This document shows, piece after piece, positions 1 to 9,464 of a DNA stretch of 64,000 bases. The DNA comes from Alicyclobacillus contaminans DSM 17975 (GTDB taxonomy: Bacteria > Bacillota > Bacilli > Alicyclobacillales > Alicyclobacillaceae), in NCBI RefSeq assembly GCF_000429525.1, contig NZ_AUCA01000013.1, forward strand, positions 1-64,000, given 5' to 3'. Every line of letters begins with the position of its first letter. Position 1 is the stretch's first letter. The notes beneath the pieces were generated by a model, which worked only from the letters and a program-made list of their open reading frames with translations, was not told the DNA's origin and did not search any database. Position numbers and translations under genes: made by a program.

Positions 1-145
1 AGGGTACCTTGGAGAAAGGATGTAGCGTGAGCGCAGGGCGGAATGCAAAGCAGAAGCCCAGGCAATCACGATACACATAGAGGTTCGCGGGGTGTCTGCG
101 AACGGCTCGCTTGAGCGCAGGAGTGAGCAGACACCCACGAACCGG
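1..145 (+). other. rRNA operon spacer upstream of 5S rRNA, with processing-type hairpin
   Basis: This stretch lies directly upstream of the 5S rRNA and has no coding character. I do not recognise the conserved 3' end of 23S rRNA in it, so it is probably the 23S–5S spacer, with 23S lying off the left edge. Positions 82–99 can pair with 127–143: GGTTCG pairs with CGAACC, and GGGTGTCTGC pairs with GCAGACACCC. This makes a long stalk closing just before the 5S, consistent with a structure used in precursor rRNA processing. The processing role is inferred. Confidence 0.6.
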
Positions 146-263
146 GTCTGGTGGCGATAGCGGAGGGGAAACACGCGTACCCATCCCGAACACGACCGTT
201 AAGACCTCCAGCGCCGAGGATACTTGGGGCGGGAGCCCCTGGGAACGTAGGACGCTGCCAGGC
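146..263 (+). rRNA. rrf: 5S ribosomal RNA
   Basis: The sequence has the 5S core, including the CCCATCCCGAACACG block near 180–195 and the GGGCGGGAGCCCCTGGGA-like block near 228–245. The ends pair as helix I: GTCTGGTGGC at 146–155 pairs with GCTGCCAGGC at 254–263, allowing G-U pairs. The length of about 118 nt fits bacterial 5S. It is followed ten bases later by a strong terminator, so it ends its rRNA operon. Confidence 0.95.
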
Positions 264-273
264 GAAGGAACAT

Positions 274-310
274 GAGCCCAACAGGTCTTCACCTGTTGGG
301 CTCTTTGTGT
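274..310 (+). terminator. Intrinsic terminator of the rRNA operon
   Basis: A perfect 13-bp stem (GAGCCCAACAGGT at 274–286 with ACCTGTTGGGCTC at 291–303) closes a CTTC loop and is followed by TTTGTGT. It sits right after the 5S rRNA. Confidence 0.93.
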
Positions 311-405
311 GTTCAAGTGACCAAAGTGTTCCGCCCGCTCATCCAAAATTGGGCCGAGGGTTACAACGGGCGAATCGAATCGGCGCGGATGGCGCTGCTG
401 CGCCT

Positions 406-993
406 TCACGGCCGGTCAGACTCTGCCTTGAGCAGGCCGTTCAGAAACAGTGACGAAAAGACTTCGGCCACCTCTTCTGCGGAGAGCTGTCCGTCTGGAT
501 TGAACCACCGGTAGACCCAATTGCACGAGCCGAGGATGGCCAGTGCCGTAACTTTGGGATGGGTGACTTGAAACTCTCCATTGGCATTGCCCTCTTCGAG
601 GATGCGGGTCCACAGGTCCACATATTTGTCCGTGAGATCTTGAATCATCTGATGTTGGTTTTCACCCAAAGAAAACGCTTCTCGCAGCAATACGGTCGTC
701 GTCTGCAGATTCGACACAGAGACGGTCAGATGGTTCGCAATCGCTTGAACCAGCTTTTGCTTCGCCGACATATTCGTTGCAAGGGTTCGTTCGAGGCGCT
801 GATTGAATTCTGAAATGGCCTGATGCGCGATTTGCAGCAGCAGATCCTCTTTGGAGTGAATGTAATGGTACAAGCTGCCCTTCTGCAGACCGACCGCATC
901 CGCGATATCCTGCACGGAAGTGGCATGGTAGCCCTTCTGTTCGAAAAGCTTCACCGCCGCTAACGCAATTTCCATGTGTTTATTGGAAGGCAT
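406..993 (-). CDS. TetR/AcrR-family transcriptional regulator
   Basis: This encodes a DNA-binding repressor-type protein of about 195 residues. The N-terminal 50 residues form a TetR helix-turn-helix; SVQDIADAVGLQKGSLYHYI is the recognition segment. The C-terminal half is a ligand-binding helical domain. A motif near the end (W-x-Y-R-W-F-N-P-D-G with L-x-x-E-E-V) resembles regulators of acyl-CoA or fatty acid metabolism such as KstR2 or FadR types, but the ligand cannot be told. I chose ATG at 993 over TTG at 1002 because AGAAAGG (1003–1009) lies nine bases before the ATG and directly abuts the TTG. The gene diverges from ctsR and shares its 272-bp upstream region. No target gene is adjacent, so it may regulate itself or distant genes. 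Confidence 0.9.
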   Translation of the reverse strand: MPSNKHMEIALAAVKLFEQKGYHATSVQDIADAVGLQKGSLYHYIHSKEDLLLQIAHQAISEFNQRLERTLATNMSAKQKLVQAIANHLTVSVSNLQTTTVLLREAFSLGENQHQMIQDLTDKYVDLWTRILEEGNANGEFQVTHPKVTALAILGSCNWVYRWFNPDGQLSAEEVAEVFSSLFLNGLLKAESDRP

Positions 994-1144
994 TGTGGAC
1001 AACCTTTCTGTCTGACGAGTTCAAATGGCTTTCATTGTGCTATTAATCAAGAAGTGTAGACGGAATCGTCCCTTCGGTCAACGAACCCTGTGAACCGCAA
1101 GAATCCGGGCCGCGCGGTTTGGTCATCATAGTACAAGCGGACGA

Positions 1145-1173
1145 TTGCATTTTGACGGCGTGTGGAGTAATAT
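1145..1173 (+). promoter_or_regulatory. SigA-type promoter of the ctsR-mcsA-mcsB-clpC operon
   Basis: TTGCAT at 1145–1150 and TAATAT at 1168–1173 are separated by 17 bases. The CtsR heptads begin immediately after the -10, so bound repressor would cover the transcription start. Confidence 0.65.
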
Positions 1174-1206
1174 AGTCAACAAACATCAAGGTCAACAAAA
1201 GTCAAA
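1174..1206 (+). promoter_or_regulatory. Tandem CtsR operator
   Basis: The known CtsR box is a direct heptad repeat, (A/G)GTCAAA-NAN-(A/G)GTCAAA. Here GGTCAAC-AAA-AGTCAAA lies at 1190–1206. A second, weaker pair, AGTCAAC-AAA-CATCAAG, lies at 1174–1190 and overlaps it by one base. A further GTCAAGG follows at 1207. The position just downstream of the -10 fits autorepression of the operon. Confidence 0.88.
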
Positions 1207-1265
1207 GTCAAGGAGCTTATTGCCCGAGAGGGACGGCATCGTTTGGAGTAACGGAGGAGGAGTTC

Positions 1266-1739
1266 ATGGGTAACAACATCTCAGATTTTATCGAGAGATA
1301 TCTGAAGCAGATCTTGCAGCAGAGCCAGACCGGCGTTGTGGAACTGCAACGGAGTGAACTCGCCGAGTTGTTTCAATGTGTGCCTTCCCAAATCAATTAC
1401 GTCATCAGCACACGTTTTTCGGTTGATCACGGCTATATGGTGGAGTCTAAACGCGGCGGCGGCGGGTACATCCGGATTCGGCAGATCCGGCTCGACCAAA
1501 ACGAGCCCTTGCTGCGCGTGGCGCAATCGGTTGGCAACGCGGTCAGTCAGCGTGAAGCCGAGGGCATGATTGATCGGTTGCGCCGCGAGGATGTCATCAC
1601 AGACCGGGAAATGGCCATGTTGAAGAGCGCGGTGAGCAGAGAAGCGCTTCCCGTCGATCTACCGCTTCGCGACGAGTTGCGCGCCCGTCTCGTGACGCAG
1701 ATGCTTGTGGCTTTAGCCGGGGCGCGCAAGGAGACTTGA
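1266..1739 (+). CDS. ctsR: CtsR, repressor of class III heat-shock genes
   Basis: CtsR is a dimeric winged-helix repressor of clp genes that loses DNA binding on heat shock and is removed through McsB and ClpCP. The 157-residue product has the family N-terminus (N-I-S-D-F-I-E-x-Y-L-K) and the glycine-rich wing KRGGGGYIRI, around residues 61–70. In B. subtilis this glycine loop is the thermosensor. The ATG is preceded by GGAGGAGGAG. It is the first gene of the operon and is preceded by its own operator. Confidence 0.97.
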   Translation: MGNNISDFIERYLKQILQQSQTGVVELQRSELAELFQCVPSQINYVISTRFSVDHGYMVESKRGGGGYIRIRQIRLDQNEPLLRVAQSVGNAVSQREAEGMIDRLRREDVITDREMAMLKSAVSREALPVDLPLRDELRARLVTQMLVALAGARKET

Positions 1740-1760
1740 GGTGACAAGGAGGGAGCCGAA

Positions 1761-2273
1761 ATGCTCTGTCAGAGATGTCATGAGCGACAGGCGACCGTTC
1801 ATTTGAAAAAGGTTGTCTCGGGAGAAGAAACCGAGTACCACCTGTGCGAAGTTTGCGCAATGGAGCAGGGAGATTGGATTGCAAAAGCGATGAAGGCGTT
1901 CGACTTCAACCACCTTCTCAGTGGGCTTTTGAACACCGATTCATCACCTGGAATCCCCTCTCAGGTTCAGGCTCCGTTGCGTTGCGATGTCTGCGGTATG
2001 ACGTATCAGCAGTTCACGGATGTGGGGCGATTTGGCTGCCCGCACTGTTACAAGAGCTTTGCGCCCAGACTGAACGCGTTGTTGCGGCGGATTCAGAGCA
2101 GCACGACGCATACGGGGAAAGTTCCGAATCGTGCGGGCGAAGCCGTGCAGCGGCGACGGCGGTTGGAGCAGCTGCGAAAGCAACTCAATCAAGCCATTGC
2201 TGCGGAACGGTACGAGGAGGCCGCACACTTACGGGATCAAATTCGTCAACTGGAGCAGGCGTCCGGCCACTGA
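1761..2273 (+). CDS. mcsA: McsA, zinc-binding activator of McsB
   Basis: McsA is the partner of the McsB arginine kinase in CtsR control and Clp-dependent quality control. The 170-residue product carries four CxxC pairs (CQRC, CEVC, CDVC, CPHC) for zinc. A C-terminal UVR-type helical motif covers about residues 133–167 (R-R-L-E-Q-L-R then A-A-x-x-R-D-x-I). Start ATG follows AAGGAGGG. It lies 21 bp after ctsR and 43 bp before mcsB. Confidence 0.96.
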   Translation: MLCQRCHERQATVHLKKVVSGEETEYHLCEVCAMEQGDWIAKAMKAFDFNHLLSGLLNTDSSPGIPSQVQAPLRCDVCGMTYQQFTDVGRFGCPHCYKSFAPRLNALLRRIQSSTTHTGKVPNRAGEAVQRRRRLEQLRKQLNQAIAAERYEEAAHLRDQIRQLEQASGH

Positions 2274-2316
2274 GTGTGGAATGGTTGTACTGCCCTGGAA
2301 AGTGAGGCGAAGAACG

Positions 2317-3390
2317 ATGTCGCTCAGCGATTTCATGCAGCAAGCCATGAGCCGCTGGATGAAAGGAGGCGGGCCGCAGGACGACATCATCCTGTCCAGC
2401 CGCATACGGATTGCGCGGAATCTGCAGGACCTGCCGTTTCCCATCCTTCAGACGGACGTGCATGCGGAGCAGGTCATCTCCGATGTCCAGAACGCCATGG
2501 CACACCCTGATGTGCAAAAACTAGGTACGTTTGAATTTGCGCGCTGCCGTGAGATGTCCCAGTTGGATCGGCACGTATTAGTAGAAAAACACCTCATCAG
2601 CAAGGACTTGGCAGATCAGGTTCGTCACGGTGCGGTCGTTTTGCGGAACGACGAAGTGATGAGCATTATGATCAATGAAGAGGACCATCTTCGCATACAG
2701 GTGATCATGCCCGGTTTTCGCCTGACGGAGGCTTGGCAACTCGCGAATGCTATGGACGATGCCCTGGAGGGGCAACTTCCCTACGCCTTCGATGATACGC
2801 TGGGCTACCTGACGGCCTGCCCGACCAACGTCGGAACGGGCATTCGAGCATCCGTGATGATGCATCTGCCCGGATTGGTTCTGTCAGGACAGGTGAATCG
2901 CATGCTGTCCGCCGTCTCTCAGGTCGGGCTGACCGTGCGCGGCCTGTACGGCGAGGGGAGTGAGGCGGCCGGCAATATCTTTCAGGTTTCAAACCAGGTC
3001 ACTTTGGGCGAATCTGAAGAAGAGATCATCAACAACCTGTCGAGCGTGGTGCAGCAATTGATTGATCATGAGCGCGCGGCGCGACGGGCGCTCCTGCAGC
3101 AAAACCGCGAGGTGTTGGAGGACAGGGTGTGCAGATCCTTCGGTATTCTCGCCTACGCGCGTCGGATGGATTCCAAGGAATCGCTGCAGCGCCTGTCCGA
3201 TGTTCGCCTGGGGATTGATCTCGGGATCATCAAGGGCGTCTCCGCTGGAATCCTGCAGGAACTCACAGTCATGACGCAACCGGCGTTCTTGCAGAAATAC
3301 TATGGACAAGAATTGGGACCTAGTGAACGAGATATCCGTCGCGCCACTTTGATTCGCGAACGCTTGCGATTAGATACGGAGGTGCGTTGA
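2317..3390 (+). CDS. mcsB: McsB, protein arginine kinase
   Basis: McsB phosphorylates arginine residues on proteins and so tags them for ClpCP. The 357-residue product has a phosphagen-kinase-like fold with the signatures [10 protein letters not shown] near the N-terminus, NEEDHLRIQ, and [13 protein letters not shown] around the nucleotide site. I chose ATG at 2317, which gives the usual MSL start followed soon by the SSRIR motif. An in-frame ATG at 2281 would add 12 unlike residues and has a weaker ribosome site. The stop overlaps the ribosome-binding region of clpC. Confidence 0.96.
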   Translation: MSLSDFMQQAMSRWMKGGGPQDDIILSSRIRIARNLQDLPFPILQTDVHAEQVISDVQNAMAHPDVQKLGTFEFARCREMSQLDRHVLVEKHLISKDLADQVRHGAVVLRNDEVMSIMINEEDHLRIQVIMPGFRLTEAWQLANAMDDALEGQLPYAFDDTLGYLTACPTNVGTGIRASVMMHLPGLVLSGQVNRMLSAVSQVGLTVRGLYGEGSEAAGNIFQVSNQVTLGESEEEIINNLSSVVQQLIDHERAARRALLQQNREVLEDRVCRSFGILAYARRMDSKESLQRLSDVRLGIDLGIIKGVSAGILQELTVMTQPAFLQKYYGQELGPSERDIRRATLIRERLRLDTEVR

Positions 3391-3392
3391 CT

Positions 3393-5819
3393 ATGTACAC
3401 CCGCTTCACGGAACGTGCGCAAAAGGTGCTCGCATTGGCTCAAGAGGAGGCGTCTCGACTGCACCACCCCGGCGTTGGCACCGAGCATATCCTGCTCGGT
3501 CTGGTCCGCGAAGGTGATGGCATTGCGGCCAAGGCACTGTCTTCGTTGGGTGTCAGCGCCGAGAAGGTTCAGCAGGAAGTGGAAAAAATCATCGGTCCCG
3601 GTCAGAGTCAAACCAGCGCCATGACGTACACCCCCCGCGCCAAAAAGGTGATTGAGCTATCCATCGACGAAGCGCGCAAGCTCAATCACACTTACGTCGG
3701 CACCGAGCACATTTTGTTGGGGCTAATTCGTGAAGGCGAGGGTGTGGCGGCACGGGTGCTGGCCAACCTGAACATCAGCCTCAACAAGGCGCGTCAACAG
3801 GTTCTGCAGTTGCTCGGTGGCGAGCATGTGGATGCGGGTGGAGACAAGGACTCGGCGGCGGGAACGCCCACGTTGGATTCGCTCGCCCGAGACTTGACTC
3901 AAATGGCGCGGGACGGCAAGCTCGATCCGGTGATTGGCCGCAGCACTGAGATTGAACGCGTCATCCAGGTTCTGTCCCGACGCACCAAAAACAACCCTGT
4001 GCTGATTGGCGAACCGGGGGTTGGGAAAACGGCGATTGCCGAAGGTTTGGCCCAGCGCATTGTGGCAGGAGACATTCCGGAAACCCTGCGCAACAAACGG
4101 GTTATGGTGCTGGACATGGGAACAGTGGTGGCCGGCACCAAGTACCGCGGTGAATTTGAAGATCGGCTGAAGAAAATCACGGAAGAGATCCGTCACGCCG
4201 GCAATGTGATTCTGTTTATCGATGAACTGCACACACTGATTGGCGCTGGAGGCGCCGAGGGGGCCATCGATGCGTCCAACATTCTGAAGCCCGCGTTGGC
4301 CCGCGGCGAACTGCAGTGTATCGGCGCGACGACGCTGGACGAATACAGGAAACACATTGAGAAAGACGCAGCGCTCGAACGTCGTTTCCAACCCATCACG
4401 GTGGATCAGCCGTCACCGGAAGAAGCGGTGTTGATTCTAAAAGGTCTGAGGGACCGGTACGAAGCGCATCATCGCGTGAAAATCACGGATGAAGCGCTGG
4501 AGTCGGCGGTGCGCTTGTCCGACAGGTACATCACGGATCGGTTCTTGCCGGATAAAGCGATAGATCTGATTGACGAAGCGGCCTCGCGCGTCCGTCTGCA
4601 GAGCCATACGGCACCGCCGAATCTAAAGGAACTGGAAGCGCAGTTGGAAAAGGTCCGCAACGAGAAAGACGCGGCGGTGCAGAGCCAGGAGTTTGAGAAG
4701 GCGGCGGCGATGCGGGACCAGGAGCAGAAGTTGAAACAGGAACTGGAGTCCCGCAAGAACGAGTGGAAACGAATGCAGGACGACAACGACATCAAGGTCA
4801 CGGCGGAAGATATCGCCCACATCGTGGCCGCGTGGACGGGCATTCCCGTCAAGCAATTGGCCGAGGAAGAATCGGAGCGGCTGCTCAATATGGAAAAGAT
4901 TCTTCACGACCGGGTGATTGGCCAGCAGGAAGCGGTGCAGGCGGTGTCCCGGGCCATCCGTCGGGCGCGGGCCGGGCTGAAGGATCCGAAGCGCCCCATC
5001 GGATCATTCATATTCCTCGGGCCCACGGGCGTTGGCAAGACCGAGTTGGCGCGTGCCCTAGCGGCTGCCATGTTCGGGGATGAGGACGCCATGATCCGGA
5101 TTGACATGTCGGAATACATGGAGCGTCATACGACCTCCCGCTTGGTCGGGGCGCCTCCTGGTTACGTGGGCTATGAGGAAGGCGGACAACTCACGGAGAA
5201 AGTTCGCCGTAAGCCGTACTCCGTTGTGTTGCTGGACGAGGTGGAAAAGGCGCATCCCGAGGTGTTCAACATTCTCCTGCAAGTGTTGGATGACGGGCGG
5301 TTGACCGACGGGAAAGGCCGTACCGTGGACTTCCGGAATACGGTGATCATCATGACGTCCAACGTCGGTGCGGAAATGATTCGCAAAGGCAGCAGTCTCG
5401 GCTTCAGGCCAGACACCGCCAACCAGTACGACGACATGAAAACGAAGGTGATGGACGAACTGAAAAAGTCATTCCGGCCCGAGTTTCTCAACCGGATTGA
5501 CGAAATCATTGTGTTCCATCCGTTGAACGAGTCGGAAATTGGAGAGATTGTCGATCTGCTGGTGCGCGAATTGCAAAAGCGTCTGGAGGAACAGGATATT
5601 CGCTTCCAATTGACCGACAAGGCCAAGGCGTTCCTGGCCAAAGAAGGTTTTGACCCGCAATACGGTGCGCGGCCGCTGAAGCGCGCCATTCAGCGCCACA
5701 TCGAAGACAAGTTGTCCGAGGCGCTGTTGGCGGGGAAGGTGAAGCGCGGCGACCGGGTGACCATCGACGCAGACGATACGGGCTTGGTGATTCAGCCGGC
5801 AGCCGTGCAGGCCACCTGA
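3393..5819 (+). CDS. clpC: ClpC, AAA+ unfoldase of the ClpCP protease
   Basis: ClpC unfolds substrates, including arginine-phosphorylated proteins and CtsR, and feeds them to ClpP. The 808-residue product has two N-terminal Clp repeats (about 1–145). The D1 AAA+ domain has Walker A GEPGVGKT near 206 and Walker [14 protein letters not shown]-domain coiled coil lies around 420–460. The D2 domain has GPTGVGKT near 543 and a typical C-terminal small domain. Start ATG at 3393 has GGAGGTG eight bases upstream; TTG at 3387 lies too close to it. It starts 2 bp after the mcsB stop and ends the operon before a strong terminator. Confidence 0.97.
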   Translation: MYTRFTERAQKVLALAQEEASRLHHPGVGTEHILLGLVREGDGIAAKALSSLGVSAEKVQQEVEKIIGPGQSQTSAMTYTPRAKKVIELSIDEARKLNHTYVGTEHILLGLIREGEGVAARVLANLNISLNKARQQVLQLLGGEHVDAGGDKDSAAGTPTLDSLARDLTQMARDGKLDPVIGRSTEIERVIQVLSRRTKNNPVLIGEPGVGKTAIAEGLAQRIVAGDIPETLRNKRVMVLDMGTVVAGTKYRGEFEDRLKKITEEIRHAGNVILFIDELHTLIGAGGAEGAIDASNILKPALARGELQCIGATTLDEYRKHIEKDAALERRFQPITVDQPSPEEAVLILKGLRDRYEAHHRVKITDEALESAVRLSDRYITDRFLPDKAIDLIDEAASRVRLQSHTAPPNLKELEAQLEKVRNEKDAAVQSQEFEKAAAMRDQEQKLKQELESRKNEWKRMQDDNDIKVTAEDIAHIVAAWTGIPVKQLAEEESERLLNMEKILHDRVIGQQEAVQAVSRAIRRARAGLKDPKRPIGSFIFLGPTGVGKTELARALAAAMFGDEDAMIRIDMSEYMERHTTSRLVGAPPGYVGYEEGGQLTEKVRRKPYSVVLLDEVEKAHPEVFNILLQVLDDGRLTDGKGRTVDFRNTVIIMTSNVGAEMIRKGSSLGFRPDTANQYDDMKTKVMDELKKSFRPEFLNRIDEIIVFHPLNESEIGEIVDLLVRELQKRLEEQDIRFQLTDKAKAFLAKEGFDPQYGARPLKRAIQRHIEDKLSEALLAGKVKRGDRVTIDADDTGLVIQPAAVQAT

Positions 5820-5840
5820 CCGTCTCTCGGTGTCCGTTGA

Positions 5841-5876
5841 AATCCGCAGTGGACTTCGTTTCCACTGCGGATTTTT
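5841..5876 (+). terminator. Intrinsic terminator after clpC
   Basis: AATCCGCAGTGGA (5841–5853) pairs perfectly with TCCACTGCGGATT (5861–5873) across a seven-base loop and runs into a T tract. Confidence 0.93.
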
Positions 5877-5955
5877 AACACCTGACGATGTCCATTCGGG
5901 CGAAGATTCGGTATGATGGTGCATACAACCAAGCACGGACAGGTGGGGAATCAGG

Positions 5956-7317
5956 TTGGCCAAGTTGTCCACGAAGTTTGTCTGCCAAGAGTGCGGTTAC
6001 GAGTCCGTTAAGTGGAACGGTCGCTGCCCAGGGTGCGGCCAGTGGAACACGTTCGTCGAAGAAGTGGCGGCTCCCCGCGCTCGAGCCCATGCGGCGGAGA
6101 ACCAGGCGGTGCGTGTGCACCCGCTGCCGATAGGGGATATTCCGTCTCAGCAGGAGCGAAGGTTCACGACAGGGATGGCGGAGACCGACCGGGTGCTCGG
6201 AGGCGGCGTGGTCGCCGGGTCGCTGGTGTTAATTGGCGGGGATCCCGGTATCGGGAAATCCACGTTGCTGTTGCAGCTGTCACATCATCTGGCGGCAGCA
6301 GGCAAGAAAGTGTTGTACGTTTCGGGGGAAGAGTCCGCAACGCAGTTGAAATTGCGCGCGGAGCGCCTGCAAACGATGCATGACAATATCTACGTGTTGG
6401 CGGAAACGGACTTGGATGCGGCGATGTTTACGGTGGAACAGATGAAACCGGAATTTCTGATTGTGGACTCCATTCAGACCGTGTATCGACCCGCCATGAC
6501 GTCGGCGCCTGGAAGTGTGTCGCAGGTCAAGGAATGCACCGGCCTGCTGCTCAGGACCGCCAAGTCGCTGAACATTGCCACGTTCATCGTGGGGCACGTT
6601 ACAAAGGAGGGCAATCTGGCGGGCCCGCGAATGCTGGAACACATGGTTGACGCGGTGCTATACTTTGAGGGGGAGCGGCACCATACGTATCGAGTGCTGC
6701 GCGCTGTCAAGAATCGATTTGGTTCAACGCATGAGCTGGCGATTTTTGACATGGTTGAAGACGGTCTCCGAGAAGTCTCCAATCCGTCGGAGATGTTTCT
6801 GTCAGAGCGTGCGGACATGTTGCCGGGATCTGCTGTCGTGGCGGCGATGGAAGGATCTCGGCCATTGCTGTTGGAAGTGCAAGCGCTCGTGGCGCCGACC
6901 ACGTTCGCCACGCCGCGGCGGATGGCGACCGGCGCTGACCCAAATCGTGTCAGTTTGATCATGGCAGTGCTCGAAAAGCGGCTGGGGCTGCGTTTGCAGG
7001 CGTTGGATGCGTATGTCAACCTGGCCGGAGGTGTGCGTATCGACGAGCCGGCGTTGGATTTGGGGGTGGCGATGGCCATCGCGTCCAGCCTGCGGGATGT
7101 GCCTCTGCCTGCCGGAGATGTGTACATTGGGGAAGTTGGATTGACAGGCGAGGTTCGGTCGGTGTCCAAGTTGGAACAGCGATTAAAGGAAGCGGAAAAA
7201 CTGGGGTTCAGCCGCTGCATTGTGCCTGCGTACAGTCTGCGCGGGCGGCGACGGCCGGGGAACATCGACGTTGTCGGGGTGCAATCAGTGGCGGAGGCTA
7301 TGGGAATGGTCATGTAG
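5956..7317 (+). CDS. radA: RadA, DNA repair and recombination ATPase
   Basis: RadA is a RecA-like hexameric motor acting in branch migration of recombination intermediates. The 453-residue product has an N-terminal zinc finger (C-x-x-C near residue 10 and C-x-x-C near 27) and Walker [12 protein letters not shown] at about 94. The RadA-specific KNRFGS motif is followed by a C-terminal Lon-like domain ([11 protein letters not shown]). Start is TTG with AGGTGGGG seven bases upstream. It is followed ten bases later by disA, a neighbour and functional partner in many Bacilli. Confidence 0.96.
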   Translation: MAKLSTKFVCQECGYESVKWNGRCPGCGQWNTFVEEVAAPRARAHAAENQAVRVHPLPIGDIPSQQERRFTTGMAETDRVLGGGVVAGSLVLIGGDPGIGKSTLLLQLSHHLAAAGKKVLYVSGEESATQLKLRAERLQTMHDNIYVLAETDLDAAMFTVEQMKPEFLIVDSIQTVYRPAMTSAPGSVSQVKECTGLLLRTAKSLNIATFIVGHVTKEGNLAGPRMLEHMVDAVLYFEGERHHTYRVLRAVKNRFGSTHELAIFDMVEDGLREVSNPSEMFLSERADMLPGSAVVAAMEGSRPLLLEVQALVAPTTFATPRRMATGADPNRVSLIMAVLEKRLGLRLQALDAYVNLAGGVRIDEPALDLGVAMAIASSLRDVPLPAGDVYIGEVGLTGEVRSVSKLEQRLKEAEKLGFSRCIVPAYSLRGRRRPGNIDVVGVQSVAEAMGMVM

Positions 7318-7327
7318 GGGTGTGCGC

Positions 7328-8407
7328 ATGAGGGACGACACGAAGCGGGAAACGACCATTAACAAAATTCTGAGAATGGTGGCGCCGGGCACGGTGCTTC
7401 GCGAGGGCATCGAAAACATCTTGCGTGCCAAGACCGGCGGGTTGATTGTTGTGGGCGCCACGGACGCGGTGCTCAGCATCGTGGACGGAGGGTTTACGAT
7501 TCAGTGTGATTTGACGCCATCCCACCTCTACGAATTGGCCAAGATGGATGGCGCCATCGTCATCAGCGAAGATCTCAAAAAAGTGTTGTACGCCAACACG
7601 AACTTGAATCCAGATCACACCATTTCGACGTCGGAAACGGGAACGCGCCATCGCACTGCGGAGCGTGTGGCCAAGCAGACCGGACAGCTGGTCATCTGTA
7701 TTTCACAGCGACGCAATGTCATCACGCTGTACCAAGGCAACTTCAAGTACAGCTTGAAGGATATCGGTGTGATTCTAACCAAGGCAAATCAGGCGATTCA
7801 AACCCTGGAAAAATACAAAGCCGTTTTGGATCAGGGTCTGACCAATCTGAGTGCCCTGGAGTTTGAGGAATTGGTGACGCTTCAGGAGGTCACCCTGGTT
7901 CTTCAACGTTTTGAAATGGTGCTTCGCATTAAATCGGAGATTCGGCGATATATTACCGAATTAGGCAGCGAAGGTCGGCTCATCAGCATGCAGTTGGATG
8001 AGTTGGTGGCCCGTGTGGACGAAGAGGCGTACCTGTTGGTCAAAGACTACGCCAGGTTGGATGCGGATCAGACGCCGCACCAAGTGCTCTCCGCGATTCA
8101 CGAGCTCTCGTCAGAGGAGCTGTTGGACGGTGCGACGTTGGCGAGAATTTTGGGGTATCCCAACACCACCAACATTGGCGACGAGCCGGTGGCGTCGCGG
8201 GGGTATCGGATCTTGAACAAGATTGCGCGCCTGCCGCAACCGGTCATTGAGAATTTGGTCGAGCACTTTGAAACGCTGTCCAACGTGTTGTCCGCGACCA
8301 TTGAGGAATTGGACGCGGTGGAAGGTATCGGTGCGGTGCGCGCCCGGGCGATTCGCGACGGATTGAAACGAATTCAGGAACAGGTGTTTGTAGACAGGCA
8401 TATCTAG
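7328..8407 (+). CDS. disA: DisA, DNA-scanning diadenylate cyclase
   Basis: DisA makes cyclic di-AMP from two ATP and scans DNA for damage before sporulation. The 359-residue product has a DAC domain with DGA at 74–76 and [14 protein letters not shown] from about 106. A helical spine follows, then a C-terminal helix-hairpin-helix DNA-binding segment ([12 protein letters not shown]). ATG at 7328 is preceded by AGGGG. It is co-directional with radA, ten bases downstream. A second cyclase, cdaA, lies at 58214. Confidence 0.97.
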   Translation: MRDDTKRETTINKILRMVAPGTVLREGIENILRAKTGGLIVVGATDAVLSIVDGGFTIQCDLTPSHLYELAKMDGAIVISEDLKKVLYANTNLNPDHTISTSETGTRHRTAERVAKQTGQLVICISQRRNVITLYQGNFKYSLKDIGVILTKANQAIQTLEKYKAVLDQGLTNLSALEFEELVTLQEVTLVLQRFEMVLRIKSEIRRYITELGSEGRLISMQLDELVARVDEEAYLLVKDYARLDADQTPHQVLSAIHELSSEELLDGATLARILGYPNTTNIGDEPVASRGYRILNKIARLPQPVIENLVEHFETLSNVLSATIEELDAVEGIGAVRARAIRDGLKRIQEQVFVDRHI

Positions 8408-8482
8408 CACGAGGAGTGGAGTGACAAGAAGAGTTCGGCGCACAGAGCATGGTTTGCGTTGCATCTCAAGGGGGATTTTCTC

Positions 8483-9208
8483 ATGATAACGAAAGCCGTC
8501 CCGAGTCTGTTGACTGTGGCGAACCTGGTTCTTGGACTCATTGCCTTGATCTTATCGTACCAGGGTTTCACCGCAAACGCTGCGCTGTTGGTTGTGATTG
8601 GCATGGTGCTGGATGGTATGGACGGCCGGGTGGCCCGCTGGTTGCACGCGGAAAGCCTGTTCGGCAAAGAGCTGGATTCGCTGTCCGATATCGTCACGTT
8701 CGGTGTGGCGCCGGCATTCATCATGTACAACACCTCGCTGCACTACGAGGGATGGATGGGGCTCTTTTTGACCGTGATGTTTCCCGTCTGCGGGGCGCTC
8801 CGGTTGGCTCGCTTCAACCTGCAGACCAAATCCACGAATTATTTCGTCGGACTACCCATCACGGCTGCGGGGGGTATCCTCGCGACCATGGCGCTGTACC
8901 ATGGTTTGCTGAATCAGGCAGACATCATCCTGCCACTGGCCATGCTGGTGCTGGCCTTACTGATGGTGAGCCAAGTTCGGTATCCGAACTTTAAGAAGGT
9001 CGCCTTTCCAAAGTCGGCGGTGGTGGTGGTTCCACTGCTCGCGATCTTGGTGTTTGTGGTCTTCCGCTATCACCACTCGGCGGTCAATCGATTGATTTTC
9101 ATTCCCCTCGCCGTCTACGCGCTGTACGGTATCCGGCGCATGTTCAAGAAAGGCAAGTTGGCCGACGATGAAGCAGATGCGCAGATCTATAAGACAAGCA
9201 TGAAGTAA
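8483..9208 (+). CDS. pssA: CDP-alcohol phosphatidyltransferase, probably phosphatidylserine synthase
   Basis: This integral membrane enzyme transfers a phosphatidyl group from CDP-diacylglycerol to an alcohol. The 241-residue product contains the family motif D-G-x-D-G-R-x-A-R followed by G-x-x-x-D-S-x-x-D at about residues 44–70, plus several hydrophobic helices. Length and the V-T-F-G-V-A-P segment after the motif fit PssA (serine as acceptor) better than PgsA, but the acceptor is inferred. ATG at 8483 has AAGGGGG upstream. It is inserted between disA and yacL, which are adjacent in B. subtilis, and ends before a terminator. Confidence 0.85.
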   Translation: MITKAVPSLLTVANLVLGLIALILSYQGFTANAALLVVIGMVLDGMDGRVARWLHAESLFGKELDSLSDIVTFGVAPAFIMYNTSLHYEGWMGLFLTVMFPVCGALRLARFNLQTKSTNYFVGLPITAAGGILATMALYHGLLNQADIILPLAMLVLALLMVSQVRYPNFKKVAFPKSAVVVVPLLAILVFVVFRYHHSAVNRLIFIPLAVYALYGIRRMFKKGKLADDEADAQIYKTSMK

Positions 9209-9223
9209 GCGTATCTGTGATGT

Positions 9224-9252
9224 AGCCGCCGATAGGCGGCTTTCATACTTTC
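9224..9252 (+). terminator. Intrinsic terminator after pssA
   Basis: AGCCGCC (9224–9230) and GGCGGCT (9235–9241) form a 7-bp stem with a GATA loop, followed by TTCATACTTTC. The T tract is interrupted. Confidence 0.7.
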
Positions 9253-9261
9253 TGAGACCTT

Positions 9262-9290
9262 TTGACGGTTTCTCGGGCGGATGTTACACT
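9262..9290 (+). promoter_or_regulatory. SigA promoter of yacL
   Basis: TTGACG (9262–9267), a 17-base spacer and TACACT (9285–9290) with a TG at 9282–9283 give an extended -10 promoter. The leader to the yacL start is about 165 nt, long for a housekeeping gene. Confidence 0.75.
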
Positions 9291-9405
9291 AGGGGCACTA
9301 CACCAGAAATTGTTAGACTTTATCGGGCGCGTTATGGTTTCTACGAGAATTGGGTTCGTCCTGATTTGCGCTCACGGGCTGCGTGTTCAGCGGAGGCAAT
9401 GAGGG

Positions 9406-9441
9406 TTGAAGTTTGGTTGTGTTGGTGATTGCCCATACTAG
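9406..9441 (+). other. Possible 11-residue leader peptide upstream of yacL
   Basis: TTG at 9406 opens a frame reading [11 protein letters not shown] and stopping with TAG at 9439–9441. GGAGG at 9392–9396 sits nine bases before it. It lies inside the yacL leader. Short frames with ribosome sites arise by chance, so this is only a candidate. Confidence 0.22.
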
Positions 9442-9464
9442 TACCAGGAGGTGACGGTGTCATT

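Noticed and set aside
1-80. The 3' end of 23S rRNA
   Set aside because: The conserved final helix of 23S is not recognisable here. Spacer sequence is the simpler reading.
3387-3392. TTG at 3387 as the clpC start
   Set aside because: It lies only two bases from GGAGGTG; ATG at 3393 has proper spacing and the family start MYTRFTE.
5911-5916. Promoter before radA (TATGAT in the clpC–radA gap)
   Set aside because: No matching -35 at a usable distance was found, so it is not listed as a feature.
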